DNA of 64,000 bases from a virus. The translations under genes and the position numbers were made by a program. This document shows, piece after piece, positions 49,714-58,790 of the stretch. The stretch covers positions 62,001 to 126,000 of the IMG/VR virus record IMGVR_UViG_3300020477_000013; one strand, given 5' to 3'. The notes under the pieces are model-generated. The model was given only the letters and a program-made list of their open reading frames with translations. It searched no databases and was not told where the DNA came from. Position 1 is the first letter of the stretch; every line of letters starts with the position of its first letter.

Positions 49714-51384
49714 ATGAAAAAACTAACTTTAAAAGAGCTAAGAAAGCTAATATTGCATGAAGTTAGGTCGCATTCACGAAAGCAGAAACATGTTTCTCTT
49801 GCATCACTTTTGTTTGAAGAAAAAGAAGAAGGTGAAGGAATTCCAAAGTTTACCGTTGTTGCGTTATACGGTCCTCCTGCTGCTGGAAAGGGTGCTGCTA
49901 AGGATTTTGTGAAAGGTAAATTCGGGGGTAACGAGCAAAAATCGACGATAGACGATTACATCTCGTCTCTGCCTTCGGATTCTCAAGATTCCGCGAAAAA
50001 GGATATCAAGGATACTATAGAGGCAGAAGAAGATGCATGGATGACTGGAATTACGACCGGCAGGTTTCCTACCGCAGTTTTTCTAGATCTTCATAACAAG
50101 GCACAGATGGATGCATCTAAGTGGGATGCTGCAGGTGCCGAGTACTGGCATCGAAATGAGACTGACCAGGGGGGTCCTGTCACGGACCTCATAGATGGTA
50201 AGACATATGTCAAGATTATGGAAGAGAATAACGGCGATGTCACATCTGCAGCTGAGCAGTTCTCAAAGTTTCCAGAGACGCAAAGCTGGTTTGCTCAAGC
50301 CAGGGGTTTTTCTAAGGCACCTCCCGGCATGGAAGATTTAGAACAATACATGGGCTCAGAGATGGTTGACGGTAAGGAGCGAACACTTAAAATTCGCAAT
50401 GCCGCTGCAGATGATTACATCGGCAAGGTGGAAGCCTCTATCGAATCGATGATGGGTGATGCAAAGAAATATGGCTCTTTATTTTTAGCCGACCAGGCTG
50501 GCGAAAGTACTACGAATTTAGAGCGCATCGGCGCATTAGGAAAATTACGTGACAAGGGTGTGAGGGTCATAGGCGTCTATATCCACCAGCCCAAAGAAAG
50601 AACGACAATAGCAAATCTTCATAGAAAGTCGATGGATAGAGGCGGCCGCCGTGTCGCCCAATCGGAGGTCGATGCGATCGCTGATGCTGGGCCCACTATC
50701 GATATTGAGAAAAATGAGATTTCACCCGCCAACCGAGGTAAAGCAATTCAGGCCATGTGGGATAATGACTTTGACGGAATTTACGTCTACCACCCAGGTA
50801 AAGAGTTTGATTACGAACAGCAAGCTCAGGGTGTGACGTCTGGTGGTGATATAGGGGACGTGCCGATTGCATCTTCTATCTGCGAGCCTTTCGGCGACGG
50901 AATGGGCATGTTAGATATTGAGGGATGCGATGATGAAAAAGTACATCCAGGTAAAAGGGGTAAAAAAGTTGGTGCAGGATCCCTTAGGGGTCTCGAGGCA
51001 AAGCTGGCTAAGAAAGCCGGCGTTGGTGATAAAGATGAAACAGGGTACCTACCGGCATTTGAGGATTTAGACTCTGATGATCGCAAAGCAGTCGTTGACG
51101 TTCTCAACAGCAATTATGGATTCTCAGGTGTGACAGATAAGCACTTACAGAGCTATCTGACATTATATGCCCCGGGAGGTGCAAACAGGAGCCCGGGCTA
51201 CGGAAAGAAGAAAGATTTCGGTAATAACCCTTATGCAAAAGATCTTTTTAAAAATATGTCTGCTGACATATCAATACCCATTCGCGAGCCTGATGAAGAC
51301 ACAAAGAAAGAGTGTATTCTTGCAAAGAAGGGTGATGAGCTAATACTGGAAAGATGGCAGAAGCTAGCAGGGATAATAAAATGA
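49714..51384 (+). CDS. Tagged P-loop kinase-like protein (zeta-toxin-like)
   Basis: 556 residues: tag MKKLTLKELRKLILHE, then LYGPPAAGKGAAKDFV with Walker A GPPAAGKG (53-60), an Asp-rich FLDLHNKAQMD and VRVIGVYIHQPKERT, typical of P-loop kinases such as zeta toxins and AAA_33 proteins. The C-terminal part is a separate helical region, and the end LILERWQKLAGIIK carries the AGI(x)K motif. A packaged, injected kinase would fit the arsenal hypothesis; the substrate is unknown. The stop overlaps the next start (ATGA). Confidence 0.6.
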   Translation: MKKLTLKELRKLILHEVRSHSRKQKHVSLASLLFEEKEEGEGIPKFTVVALYGPPAAGKGAAKDFVKGKFGGNEQKSTIDDYISSLPSDSQDSAKKDIKDTIEAEEDAWMTGITTGRFPTAVFLDLHNKAQMDASKWDAAGAEYWHRNETDQGGPVTDLIDGKTYVKIMEENNGDVTSAAEQFSKFPETQSWFAQARGFSKAPPGMEDLEQYMGSEMVDGKERTLKIRNAAADDYIGKVEASIESMMGDAKKYGSLFLADQAGESTTNLERIGALGKLRDKGVRVIGVYIHQPKERTTIANLHRKSMDRGGRRVAQSEVDAIADAGPTIDIEKNEISPANRGKAIQAMWDNDFDGIYVYHPGKEFDYEQQAQGVTSGGDIGDVPIASSICEPFGDGMGMLDIEGCDDEKVHPGKRGKKVGAGSLRGLEAKLAKKAGVGDKDETGYLPAFEDLDSDDRKAVVDVLNSNYGFSGVTDKHLQSYLTLYAPGGANRSPGYGKKKDFGNNPYAKDLFKNMSADISIPIREPDEDTKKECILAKKGDELILERWQKLAGIIK

Positions 51385-51866
51385 TAAAACGCAGGATTAA
51401 AAAAATAGCATTGAGCATATGCTTTTTCTTTACTGTATTTACATGCACATTTCAATCGGTTGCTATAGCTGATGAGCCTGTCATTGCCCCCAAGGTGTCT
51501 ACTCTAAAAAAGGGTGATACCGCTCCGTTTGACGGAACATTATTTAGCACTGACGCTGCAGCAAGTTTGCTGGTGGATTTAGAGAATAGGCAAAAGCAAT
51601 GTGACATACAGAAAAGTAGGGAGCTGAGTCTATTAAGGTCAGAGTTACAGCTGAAGATTGACCTTAAGCAATCTGCATTTGATGCACTGCAGTATAAGCA
51701 TACCAACATACTATCAATCAAAGAAGATCAAATTAAATTTTTGCAAGGACAGTTGAAACCCACACCATGGTATGAATCTGGCGAGTTTTGGTTTGCCATG
51801 GGAATAGTGGGGGGTATCCTTATAACCGTGGGTGCCGGATATGCAATTGGTCAGGCTTCAAAGTAA
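51381..51866 (+). CDS. Exported coiled-coil protein with C-terminal membrane segment
   Basis: 161 residues from ATG 51381 (an upstream in-frame start at 51354 is rejected). A basic n-region (MIKRRIKKIA) and hydrophobic core (LSICFFFTVFTCTFQSVAIA) form a signal peptide with an AIA-DE cleavage site. A coiled coil (about 65-125) and a C-terminal helix FAMGIVGGILITVGAGYAI follow. It should span the periplasm from a membrane anchor, perhaps a spanin or tail-interacting factor. Not tagged. Confidence 0.52.
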   Translation: MIKRRIKKIALSICFFFTVFTCTFQSVAIADEPVIAPKVSTLKKGDTAPFDGTLFSTDAAASLLVDLENRQKQCDIQKSRELSLLRSELQLKIDLKQSAFDALQYKHTNILSIKEDQIKFLQGQLKPTPWYESGEFWFAMGIVGGILITVGAGYAIGQASK

Positions 51867-51880
51867 CGAAGGATAATATT

Positions 51881-53110
51881 ATGAGCATTCATGTTAAAAA
51901 AGATGCAATTCGCGGCCTTTTGAGGAAGGCATTATTTGAGCAGGTAGGCGGTGGATGGGCAGCTGGTGATGTAGATTCCGCTCAAGGATTTCATGCCACA
52001 GATGAAGAAGAGACGACAATCCCAAGTGAAGTACCTGTTGAGGCATCAGACCAGATGGCAATGCAGCTCACACAAGACAGGCCACCTATAGAAGATGAAG
52101 ACTTTACACCATCGAGCCCTACTGAGCTCGGCCTAGCTGCTGACGCATGGGGGCGCTTGGTTCCAGATGATCAAGTCGAATATTTTTACGAGAAAATTAA
52201 GCTTATATATGACGCTGCTCTTGATAGACATAATACACCACAAGAAGAAGAGGAAGATATTGAGGTTAGCGAGGAAGAAGAGGAAGTTGAGAAAACAAAT
52301 GAATCTTTTGTGCGCCGCCCAGGCCTAGGGCGTCAGGCTTCAAGGGTTGTTGAGCAGCTCGGTCTAGATGATTTCTTCTCAGCCGAAGAGTATGACGAGT
52401 ATCGTGGTATCGATGACGCCCCTGAGGATGATGAAGTTCCCCAGTTTTCGAGTTCTTCTGGGGAAAATTTGGATGACCTTGCCTCCAAATTCGGTTATAG
52501 CGGTGCCAGCGGGGTGAGACAAGATTTGGAGAGAATTTTTAAGCGCCTAGGTTTTACGGTAGAGAATATAACCGACGAGAAGCTTGATGCGGTCCGCACG
52601 TATGCACAGTCGGAATTTATAGATGAGCTACTATCACAAGAATTTATAGATGAGGAAGACGCTGCAGAGCTTAAGAAAAATCCGGGTGAGGTTTCTGGTT
52701 TAGACTCATTTAGGTTTTTCTTTGTGAGTGGTTTTATGTTACCTGCATACCAGAAGATATTACGTGATGCACGAAAGAGGGTAGAGGCAGAAGTAGATAA
52801 GATTGGGCTACCCAAAAAGACGCGACAGACGGTTATGAACCAGGCTCTTGGTGACACCCCCCGCAGGATGGATAAGTTAGCTGCAAAGCTTACTAGGGAT
52901 GCAGCATCTGAAGGAATGTCACCGGAAGAGGCAGATGCAATGCTACAAAAGACGATAGACCTTTTTCCCACACTTTCAAAAATAGGAAGTGCAGAGGGTG
53001 ACTTAGTTGCGACCGCAATGGATATCTGGTCTGCCGCAGGGAATGCAAAGAAGAAGCGGGTAATGTCAAAAGCCCTCCAGTCAACTGCTGAATTTCAAGA
53101 TCTAGAATAA
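51881..53110 (+). CDS. Tagged acidic protein, unknown
   Basis: 409 residues from ATG 51881. The tag variant is HVKKDAIRGLLRKALFEQ. A disordered acidic N-terminal third (EEEEDIEVSEEEEEVEKT) precedes a helical, charged C-terminal region (MMRxxxK type, LSKIGSAEGDLVATAMDIW). It resembles the 45039 and 47447 products in make-up. Function unknown; a virion core role is inferred from the company it keeps. Confidence 0.48.
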   Translation: MSIHVKKDAIRGLLRKALFEQVGGGWAAGDVDSAQGFHATDEEETTIPSEVPVEASDQMAMQLTQDRPPIEDEDFTPSSPTELGLAADAWGRLVPDDQVEYFYEKIKLIYDAALDRHNTPQEEEEDIEVSEEEEEVEKTNESFVRRPGLGRQASRVVEQLGLDDFFSAEEYDEYRGIDDAPEDDEVPQFSSSSGENLDDLASKFGYSGASGVRQDLERIFKRLGFTVENITDEKLDAVRTYAQSEFIDELLSQEFIDEEDAAELKKNPGEVSGLDSFRFFFVSGFMLPAYQKILRDARKRVEAEVDKIGLPKKTRQTVMNQALGDTPRRMDKLAAKLTRDAASEGMSPEEADAMLQKTIDLFPTLSKIGSAEGDLVATAMDIWSAAGNAKKKRVMSKALQSTAEFQDLE

Positions 53111-53124
53111 GGGGGTAGCTTTTT

Positions 53125-53553
53125 ATGAGTGCTATTCTTTTAAAGGAAATGATGCAGGGGTACTTTGATGAAGTTGAATGCGGCGATTCGGGGTACCTAG
53201 ATTTTTCATATGATGTACCTACCATTAAGCTTCATGATCTTCCTGTGGCAAAGATGGAATCAACATGGGAGATTATTGACAGCCCACGCAGGCTAATGAA
53301 ATCTTTTCATATTAATGATCCAACACTACGTAAAGAATTTGTGAATGAGCTTCTTGACTATGAAGACTCTGTCGGTCATAACGCTAAGATTACCATAGAC
53401 TCAAGTAGCATCATTGTAGAAGTGTATACACATGATGTTAATGATGTGACTGAGATTGACAAAGAATATGCCCAAGCCGCAGATGATATACACACTGATA
53501 TTTTACATTATGACACAAAGGTAATAGATGATGAGCAATACTTTGGAGCCTAG
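53125..53553 (+). CDS. Pterin-4a-carbinolamine dehydratase-like protein
   Basis: 142 residues. Residues about 45-118 read WEIIDSPRRLMKSFHI, LRKEFVNELLDYEDSVGHNAKITI and IIVEVYTHDVNDVTEIDKEYAQAADDI. This follows the PCD fold (E-F-V ... H-(H/N)-P/A-x-I ... V-x-(V/L)-x-T-H ... (L/V)T-x-x-D). The PCD catalytic HHP is reduced to GHNA, so activity is doubtful. Phages carry PCD-like genes as auxiliary metabolism, but a structural reuse is possible. It precedes a second small gene by overlap. Confidence 0.5.
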   Translation: MSAILLKEMMQGYFDEVECGDSGYLDFSYDVPTIKLHDLPVAKMESTWEIIDSPRRLMKSFHINDPTLRKEFVNELLDYEDSVGHNAKITIDSSSIIVEVYTHDVNDVTEIDKEYAQAADDIHTDILHYDTKVIDDEQYFGA

Positions 53554-53947
53554 TAAGGAGTACAACCGTGTTTTGTCAAATCCTGACAACTTTATTGCTA
53601 GTGATAGCCTTCTAGAGGTTCTAGGCTCAGAGTGGCTTAATGAAGAGTCCCCCAGCGAATTAGTGAGCTGGAGATGTTCTCTAAGGTTTTCTAATTTTAG
53701 TTTGGGCGGAGAGCTTGTGTCAGTCAGTATTAAGAAAAAAACTAAGTCATTAGCAATTCGGTGTGAGGCAAAAGACATTATGAATTTGCTTAATGATACA
53801 TGTTTGAAGTCATTTTGTGTTGAGAGTATACCCGAGGGAACCGTCATCGTTGAAGAACATGGGCTTCCTGTGATGATTGATATTCAACTAGAAGGTTCAT
53901 ATCATGCGTTAGTTTTAGTGACGCTTAAACAATTACAGGATAATTAA
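53528..53947 (+). CDS. Unknown small protein
   Basis: 139 residues, starting MMSNTLEPSKEYNRV; the second Met at 53531 is an alternative start. It is beta-rich (WRCSLRFSNFSLGGELVSVSIKK, VMIDIQLEGSYHALVLVTL). It overlaps the PCD-like gene by 26 bases, so coupling is likely. No family recognised. Confidence 0.45.
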   Translation: MMSNTLEPSKEYNRVLSNPDNFIASDSLLEVLGSEWLNEESPSELVSWRCSLRFSNFSLGGELVSVSIKKKTKSLAIRCEAKDIMNLLNDTCLKSFCVESIPEGTVIVEEHGLPVMIDIQLEGSYHALVLVTLKQLQDN

Positions 53948-53965
53948 TTATAACAGGGGATTCAT

Positions 53966-54148
53966 ATGAAAAAAGCGTACCAGTTTGATAAATTCATGAA
54001 AGACATCGTTAAGAGAGAGCAAGACAAAAAGCCTGTTATCCATGAAAATGATGAATACGAGGAATCGCTACAGCGCCAGTATCGAAAGCGCTATGCCGAA
54101 AAGTGGCAAAATCGTATCAAGTATAACACTAGGGGAAACCGTGGCTAA
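53966..54148 (+). CDS. Small basic protein
   Basis: 60 residues, charged and helical (KKAYQFDKFMKDIVKREQDKK ... RQYRKRYAEKWQNRIKY). The basic C-terminus could bind DNA. GGGGATTCAT precedes the ATG. Its end overlaps a GTG-started gene by 8 bases. Confidence 0.48.
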   Translation: MKKAYQFDKFMKDIVKREQDKKPVIHENDEYEESLQRQYRKRYAEKWQNRIKYNTRGNRG

Positions 54149-54797
54149 ATTTATCATTAAAGATGAGATAGAGCTTGAGAAGTATCTTTCTCGTATCGTG
54201 AGGGAAGCAGCAGCTGATGCCGTTGCTACATCCGGCCGTGATGAGCGAAAAAGGCAACGTATGATGGACGATCTTACTAGCGATTTCGAAAAGAAAAATT
54301 CTAAAGATGAAGTTGACGAAGCCGAGGGTGACGAAGAAGATGCGGCACCTGCTGACGAGAAAGAGAAAGATGTACCGTCCGCAGATGTAAAAAAACCTTC
54401 TGAGCAGAAGGTGGCAGACGCTGGACTCCGTGATATCATTAAGACTCTAAATGTGATGAGGTCAGGTAGGTCAACGAAAGATCCTGAAGTTAAGAAGGCA
54501 CTTAAGAGTTATGTTGATGGGTTAACATCCGGCGAGCAACAGTCTCTCTACGCATTCCTATCAGGTTTATCTGAAATGATGGTCGGTGGTGAGACTGGTA
54601 AGGAGGCGACTGATCCTCAGCAGGTGGGATTAAAGACGAAGCCTATAGGCTCTGCTGACGAGGTTGAGCGTCAAGATGTCAAGGTTAAGGTTAAAAAGAC
54701 TGAGAAGAGAGGTACTGAGTCAGCACCGATAGTTGTCGGCGAGAATGCTGATAAGTCTCATGAGTTACGCCGCTTGAACGAATTGAGGAGAGGATGA
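54141..54797 (+). CDS. Acidic/Lys-rich protein with tag-like N-terminus
   Basis: 218 residues from GTG 54141, chosen because AGGGGAAACC precedes it and an earlier ATG reading (54042) only shadows the previous gene. The N-terminus VAKFIIKDEIELEKYLSRIVREAAADA carries a tag-like helix (EKYLSRIVREA). A charged disordered region is followed by a helical segment (GLRDIIKTLNVM, LYAFLSGLSEMM). The C-terminus HELRRLNELRRG again resembles the tag region. Confidence 0.45.
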   Translation: MAKFIIKDEIELEKYLSRIVREAAADAVATSGRDERKRQRMMDDLTSDFEKKNSKDEVDEAEGDEEDAAPADEKEKDVPSADVKKPSEQKVADAGLRDIIKTLNVMRSGRSTKDPEVKKALKSYVDGLTSGEQQSLYAFLSGLSEMMVGGETGKEATDPQQVGLKTKPIGSADEVERQDVKVKVKKTEKRGTESAPIVVGENADKSHELRRLNELRRG

Positions 54798-54801
54798 AGC
54801 C

Positions 54802-55074
54802 ATGAAGACTTTGAAATTAAGGGCTGCGATTAGAAATATCATTGATGAGGCAAAACATGATCCTGGCCAGGAGACCCACCTCACTATTACTGGGAAAGTT
54901 GTACCATTCGGATGTAAGACGTGTGTTAATGATTTAGAGCACAGGATCGAAGATGCGAAAGTGAGGAGGGACACATGCCCTCATCGCTCCGACTCAAGGG
55001 AACACTACAATGGGCTGCTCCGTGTTTTACGTAGGGAATTGAGGAGCGCTAGAAAAACCTTCGAGGGATCTTAG
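54802..55074 (+). CDS. Small tagged protein with two Cys pairs
   Basis: 90 residues: MKTLKLRAAIRNIIDEAKHD is a tag variant. CKTC (about 38-41) and a later Cys/His (TCPH) suggest a small zinc site. A basic helical C-terminus (LRVLRRELRSARKTFEG) follows. No family recognised. Confidence 0.48.
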   Translation: MKTLKLRAAIRNIIDEAKHDPGQETHLTITGKVVPFGCKTCVNDLEHRIEDAKVRRDTCPHRSDSREHYNGLLRVLRRELRSARKTFEGS

Positions 55075-55132
55075 TGCATTTTTTTATGATAGATGGTATA
55101 ATCAATACCTGATTATATAAGGAGCATTGCAC

Positions 55133-56431
55133 ATGGGAGCCCTAGCAGGTCATCTAAGTCATTTACAAGAGAACCTTGATTTCACCTTTGGCGAACTTAA
55201 GTCGATCCTTTCAAGCATTGTTTCTGGGGATACACCGGTTGTCGAAAAAGTTGATGGCCAAAATATATTCTTTTCTTTTAGCGTCGATCCTACGACAGGT
55301 GCTGTAAGAACTGCAAGAAACAAGGGCGACCTCGCAAAGGGGGGAATGACCCCGGACGAGTTTTCCTCAAAATGGGAAGGTCATCCTGCACAAGATGCAT
55401 TTATGAATGGCTTTAACGCAATCGAGGCCGGCCTGTCCGGCATAGGTGGTTCAACCCTTAAGACAATCTTTACTCCACAAAACGAGGGAGGTAAGAGATT
55501 CATTAATGCGGAGATTGTTTACACCGGGAACCCGAATGTCATCAACTATGGCGGTGATTATATTGTAATGCATAACCTGCAAGAGTTTGATGAAGCAGGA
55601 AAGTTAACTGACATTCAGCTGCAGGGTGGAGATTTTGCCTCTCTAGTGAGTGCTGTTGAATCTGCACAGCAGGATGCTGATGCCAAGGGATGGGCTGTGA
55701 TAGGTCCTCAAGTGGTAGAACTGCAGGACTTGAGTATGTCCGATATTTTAGAGAGTGTCAATGCCGGCATCGATTCCTTGGGCATTTCTGATAGTATGAC
55801 ATTAGGCGACTTCGTAGCAGAAAAACTCCGCATCGGAAAGGTAGGTAATTTGCCTATTTCTGTTAATAAGCAGGAAGACTTAATTCGTAGGATTATTGAA
55901 ATTGGCCAGGGGGTAGAGTCAAAAGACCTCCCTCCGTTAGCCGACATCAAGAAAGGCCTTCCTAAAGATGTACAGAAGCAGATTAGCTCTATGGCCACGC
56001 AGGCAAATGCCATGAAGGTGATTGGGGCTATTCTTGCACCTGTAGAGTTAGTTATCCACAATCTTGCTGTTGAGGTCCTCCGTGGGCTTTCCTCTGCCCT
56101 TTCTGGCGGTCATGATGAAGAGATTTCGCGACTGAAGTCTGAATTAGATACCGCAGTAGAAAAAATTAATTCCGCTAAAGATTCTAAGAGTGATGCTAGG
56201 CGTGAGATGCTAAAGAAGCAATTGGATAAATTAGGTTCTTCTAAAAATATTTCATCTAGTATGGAAGGAATTGTGTTTGAGCATCCACCGGGCAGTAAGT
56301 CGCTTTACAAGCTAACTGGTGCTTTCGCACCCCTAAATCAGATTATCGGTGCCTCTTATCGGATTCCAAAGGTTCAGAATGAATCTCTACTACGTAATTA
56401 TGTAAGGGAATTTATGGGTGGGTTGATGTGA
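55133..56431 (+). CDS. Nucleotidyltransferase/ligase-like protein with C-terminal tag
   Basis: 432 residues from ATG 55133, 8 bases after GGAG. TPVVEKVDGQNIFFSF has the K-x-D-G motif I of ATP-dependent ligases and capping enzymes (K39-G42). INAEIVYTG could be motif III, and SMEGIVFEHPPG with YKLTG motifs IV and V. A helical insert precedes motif IV. The C-terminus NESLLRNYVREFMGGLM is a tag in reverse position. The substrate is unknown; the cytidylyltransferase-like gene at 58787 lies in the same group. Confidence 0.6.
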   Translation: MGALAGHLSHLQENLDFTFGELKSILSSIVSGDTPVVEKVDGQNIFFSFSVDPTTGAVRTARNKGDLAKGGMTPDEFSSKWEGHPAQDAFMNGFNAIEAGLSGIGGSTLKTIFTPQNEGGKRFINAEIVYTGNPNVINYGGDYIVMHNLQEFDEAGKLTDIQLQGGDFASLVSAVESAQQDADAKGWAVIGPQVVELQDLSMSDILESVNAGIDSLGISDSMTLGDFVAEKLRIGKVGNLPISVNKQEDLIRRIIEIGQGVESKDLPPLADIKKGLPKDVQKQISSMATQANAMKVIGAILAPVELVIHNLAVEVLRGLSSALSGGHDEEISRLKSELDTAVEKINSAKDSKSDARREMLKKQLDKLGSSKNISSSMEGIVFEHPPGSKSLYKLTGAFAPLNQIIGASYRIPKVQNESLLRNYVREFMGGLM

Positions 56432-58449
56432 GTGACCAATTAATACGAGAGTGGATTCGCCTTGTGCTGGCAGAAGGCCATGGCTTGCTGCAAGAGGCCG
56501 GCCTTACTGGATCTGAATTTAATAAGCCTGCTATTATTTACCCCACCACTGGTAAGATTGTCCGCCCTGAACGATTCAAGGTTTTCAAGTGGAAGATAAC
56601 GGGACAGCCGCTAGACAAGAAAGAGCTAGAATTTGCTGAAAGTATCGGATATGAATTCCCTCTAGAGAACGCATTTGTTATTAATAGTACCCAACTATTA
56701 GAGGCTGACCCTGATCTTGCTGATCCAAATAATCGAGAGAGCTCTTGGGTGACCAAGGTAGAAATAGTCGAAGATAAAAACAGCGAACTTCTAGCTGCAC
56801 TAGAAGCAGAAGATAGTAGCGCATACAACGCAGCCCTTAAAAATGGTGTTACAGTCAGGCCTATTGACACCCCCCCACCTGGTGTTACGTCATCGACCGG
56901 CCAGGTTCCTGGGCTAGATAAAGACGGTAATTTTGTGATTAATAGTGGTGCGTTGTTTCTAAAGACTAAAGAGTTTAGCCCTAGGGGCGGCTCTACTGGT
57001 AAAAGGATTAGCCTGGGTGTCTTAAGCGAACTTGGCCTTGAAGATGCAGTTAACCAACTAGCATCATCCGAGAAGCCTATGCCACTAGCAATAGTAAATG
57101 AAGGATCTTCAGGCCTTAAACGCTTTCCTTCCACCGGATGGCTTTGGGTTACCGGTGCAACTCAGGCAGGTTCTTCGAAAGTAGCTGGTCAGGTCTCTAA
57201 GTCGGATATCAATTTTGACCTTGCAACGGGGGGTACTCTAGGGATAAGTTTGAAACTACCGTCTGCAGAGAACTGGCTATCTGCTGACACATTAACAGAG
57301 AAGTTTCAAACGTACGTTAAAGACATGATCTGTAAAGAAGATTTGTCCAGGGATGGATCTGAACCTTGCAGATGTACAAATGGAATACAAACTGATAAGG
57401 GTGTTGCTAGGATTATAAATGTAGGTGGCATATATTATCCGGTTTTGGATAAGGGTGATCTAGGAGACTGGTGGAAAGCTCCTCTCCCGGCTGATCGTCG
57501 ACCTCCGGCTTCCGGTCCCAATTTTTCTCTACCCTGGCCGGAAGATGAGAGAGTTCAATTAATGGACCATGCCGTTTTTGGACCTTCAGGAAATAAAGTT
57601 GATGTAGTTGTTAGCGGGGAATACTACGCTAATCCTGCTGCTGATGAATGGGGTAAAGGGGAAGGAAAGTACCCGAATATTTACGTTTCTGAAGAAAGAA
57701 TGCCCATCTCAAAAATTTCCCCTGAAGCATTGAAGGCTTTAACGAGTGAGGGTGCTCAAGTCGCTGATGATCACATTGAACTTGACGCAATCATTATTAG
57801 TGGCGAGGCTTTTACTACTATTGACGAGCTAACAGCTAAGATGATGCCTGTGGCAATATTACGTAGAGAAGGCACCCGAGGCCTCAAGTGGGGAACTGAA
57901 CTTGATGGTACTATTCTCGCGACAAAGGGACTGAGGCTAAGTTTTGTGATGGCATCTCGTGTTTCCGGTGCAACAGCCGAATTATCAGGTGCTTCGGTTG
58001 ATCTTTCACCTTGTCCTGTGGCGACAGACCCCGTTCCCGGTGAGGATTCAGATAGGTATTTGCCAATGAAGCTTGGAGAGAGGTTGCTAAGAAAGCTTGT
58101 TCGTGAGTCTTTAATTCTAGAAGAGCTTACCAAATCGGACAAGAAAGAGATTGAAAAGATTGCTAGAAAGCAAATTGCCAAGGACATGTTGGCCAAGAAA
58201 GAAATAGAGAAGATAGCAAAGAAGCAAGTAGAAGACGGGATCAAGAAAGCATTAGGCGTTTCATTTTTAGGGACAAAGGGTGACATTAATAAGTTTGTGT
58301 CTGATGTTACGAAAGACCACGCAGATAAGTGGCTTACAGATAAGTCTACTAAAGATGAAATAGCAGATATCACTAAGGCAGTGATGAAAAAATTGTATAA
58401 GGATTTGTCGTTCACATATCCGAATTTAATAGATAGGATTAAGGTATAG
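56428..58449 (+). CDS. Large tagged protein with internal tag
   Basis: 673 residues, GTG start overlapping the previous stop. Tag: SDQLIREWIRLVLAEGHGLLQE. Residues about 30-540 are beta-rich, with one Cys cluster (EPCRCTNG, about 311-318), and match nothing I know. Around residue 553, RLLRKLVRESLILEEL repeats the tag, followed by a Lys-rich region (DKKEIEKIARKQIAKDM) and a compact C-terminal domain (DITKAVMKKLYKDLSF). Cleavage at the internal tag would release that domain. Confidence 0.5.
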   Translation: MSDQLIREWIRLVLAEGHGLLQEAGLTGSEFNKPAIIYPTTGKIVRPERFKVFKWKITGQPLDKKELEFAESIGYEFPLENAFVINSTQLLEADPDLADPNNRESSWVTKVEIVEDKNSELLAALEAEDSSAYNAALKNGVTVRPIDTPPPGVTSSTGQVPGLDKDGNFVINSGALFLKTKEFSPRGGSTGKRISLGVLSELGLEDAVNQLASSEKPMPLAIVNEGSSGLKRFPSTGWLWVTGATQAGSSKVAGQVSKSDINFDLATGGTLGISLKLPSAENWLSADTLTEKFQTYVKDMICKEDLSRDGSEPCRCTNGIQTDKGVARIINVGGIYYPVLDKGDLGDWWKAPLPADRRPPASGPNFSLPWPEDERVQLMDHAVFGPSGNKVDVVVSGEYYANPAADEWGKGEGKYPNIYVSEERMPISKISPEALKALTSEGAQVADDHIELDAIIISGEAFTTIDELTAKMMPVAILRREGTRGLKWGTELDGTILATKGLRLSFVMASRVSGATAELSGASVDLSPCPVATDPVPGEDSDRYLPMKLGERLLRKLVRESLILEELTKSDKKEIEKIARKQIAKDMLAKKEIEKIAKKQVEDGIKKALGVSFLGTKGDINKFVSDVTKDHADKWLTDKSTKDEIADITKAVMKKLYKDLSFTYPNLIDRIKV

Positions 58450-58451
58450 CT

Positions 58452-58790
58452 ATGAAAATTACAAAGAAAGAACTAAGAAGAATTATCAAGGAAGAAAAAC
58501 AGGGGCTTTTAAGAGAGGCATGGATGGCTAACTCTGGAGGTTCATTTAGCCCGATGGCGTCACGTGCTGATTCTGAGTTTGCTGAGATGATTAGGGAAGC
58601 CGGCCCAGGCAGCGCTGTAGGTGACTACCCAAGAGACGAAAGGGACTGGGTCGAGATGTTAGGACAATTAATTGACCAAGATCTGACGTCTCGTGGTGTA
58701 TGGTATGAAGATGAAGGTGCAGCAGTGATGAGGGCACTTGAGAGCCTCAGGCTCCAGATTAGTGACAGTATGAGAGGCCCCACACGATGA
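58452..58790 (+). CDS. Small tagged protein
   Basis: 112 residues with MKITKKELRRIIKEEKQGLLRE, a full second-type tag 33 kb from the main array. The rest is helical and acidic (FAEMIREAGPG, VEMLGQLIDQDL). It overlaps the next gene by 4 bases. Confidence 0.52.
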   Translation: MKITKKELRRIIKEEKQGLLREAWMANSGGSFSPMASRADSEFAEMIREAGPGSAVGDYPRDERDWVEMLGQLIDQDLTSRGVWYEDEGAAVMRALESLRLQISDSMRGPTR

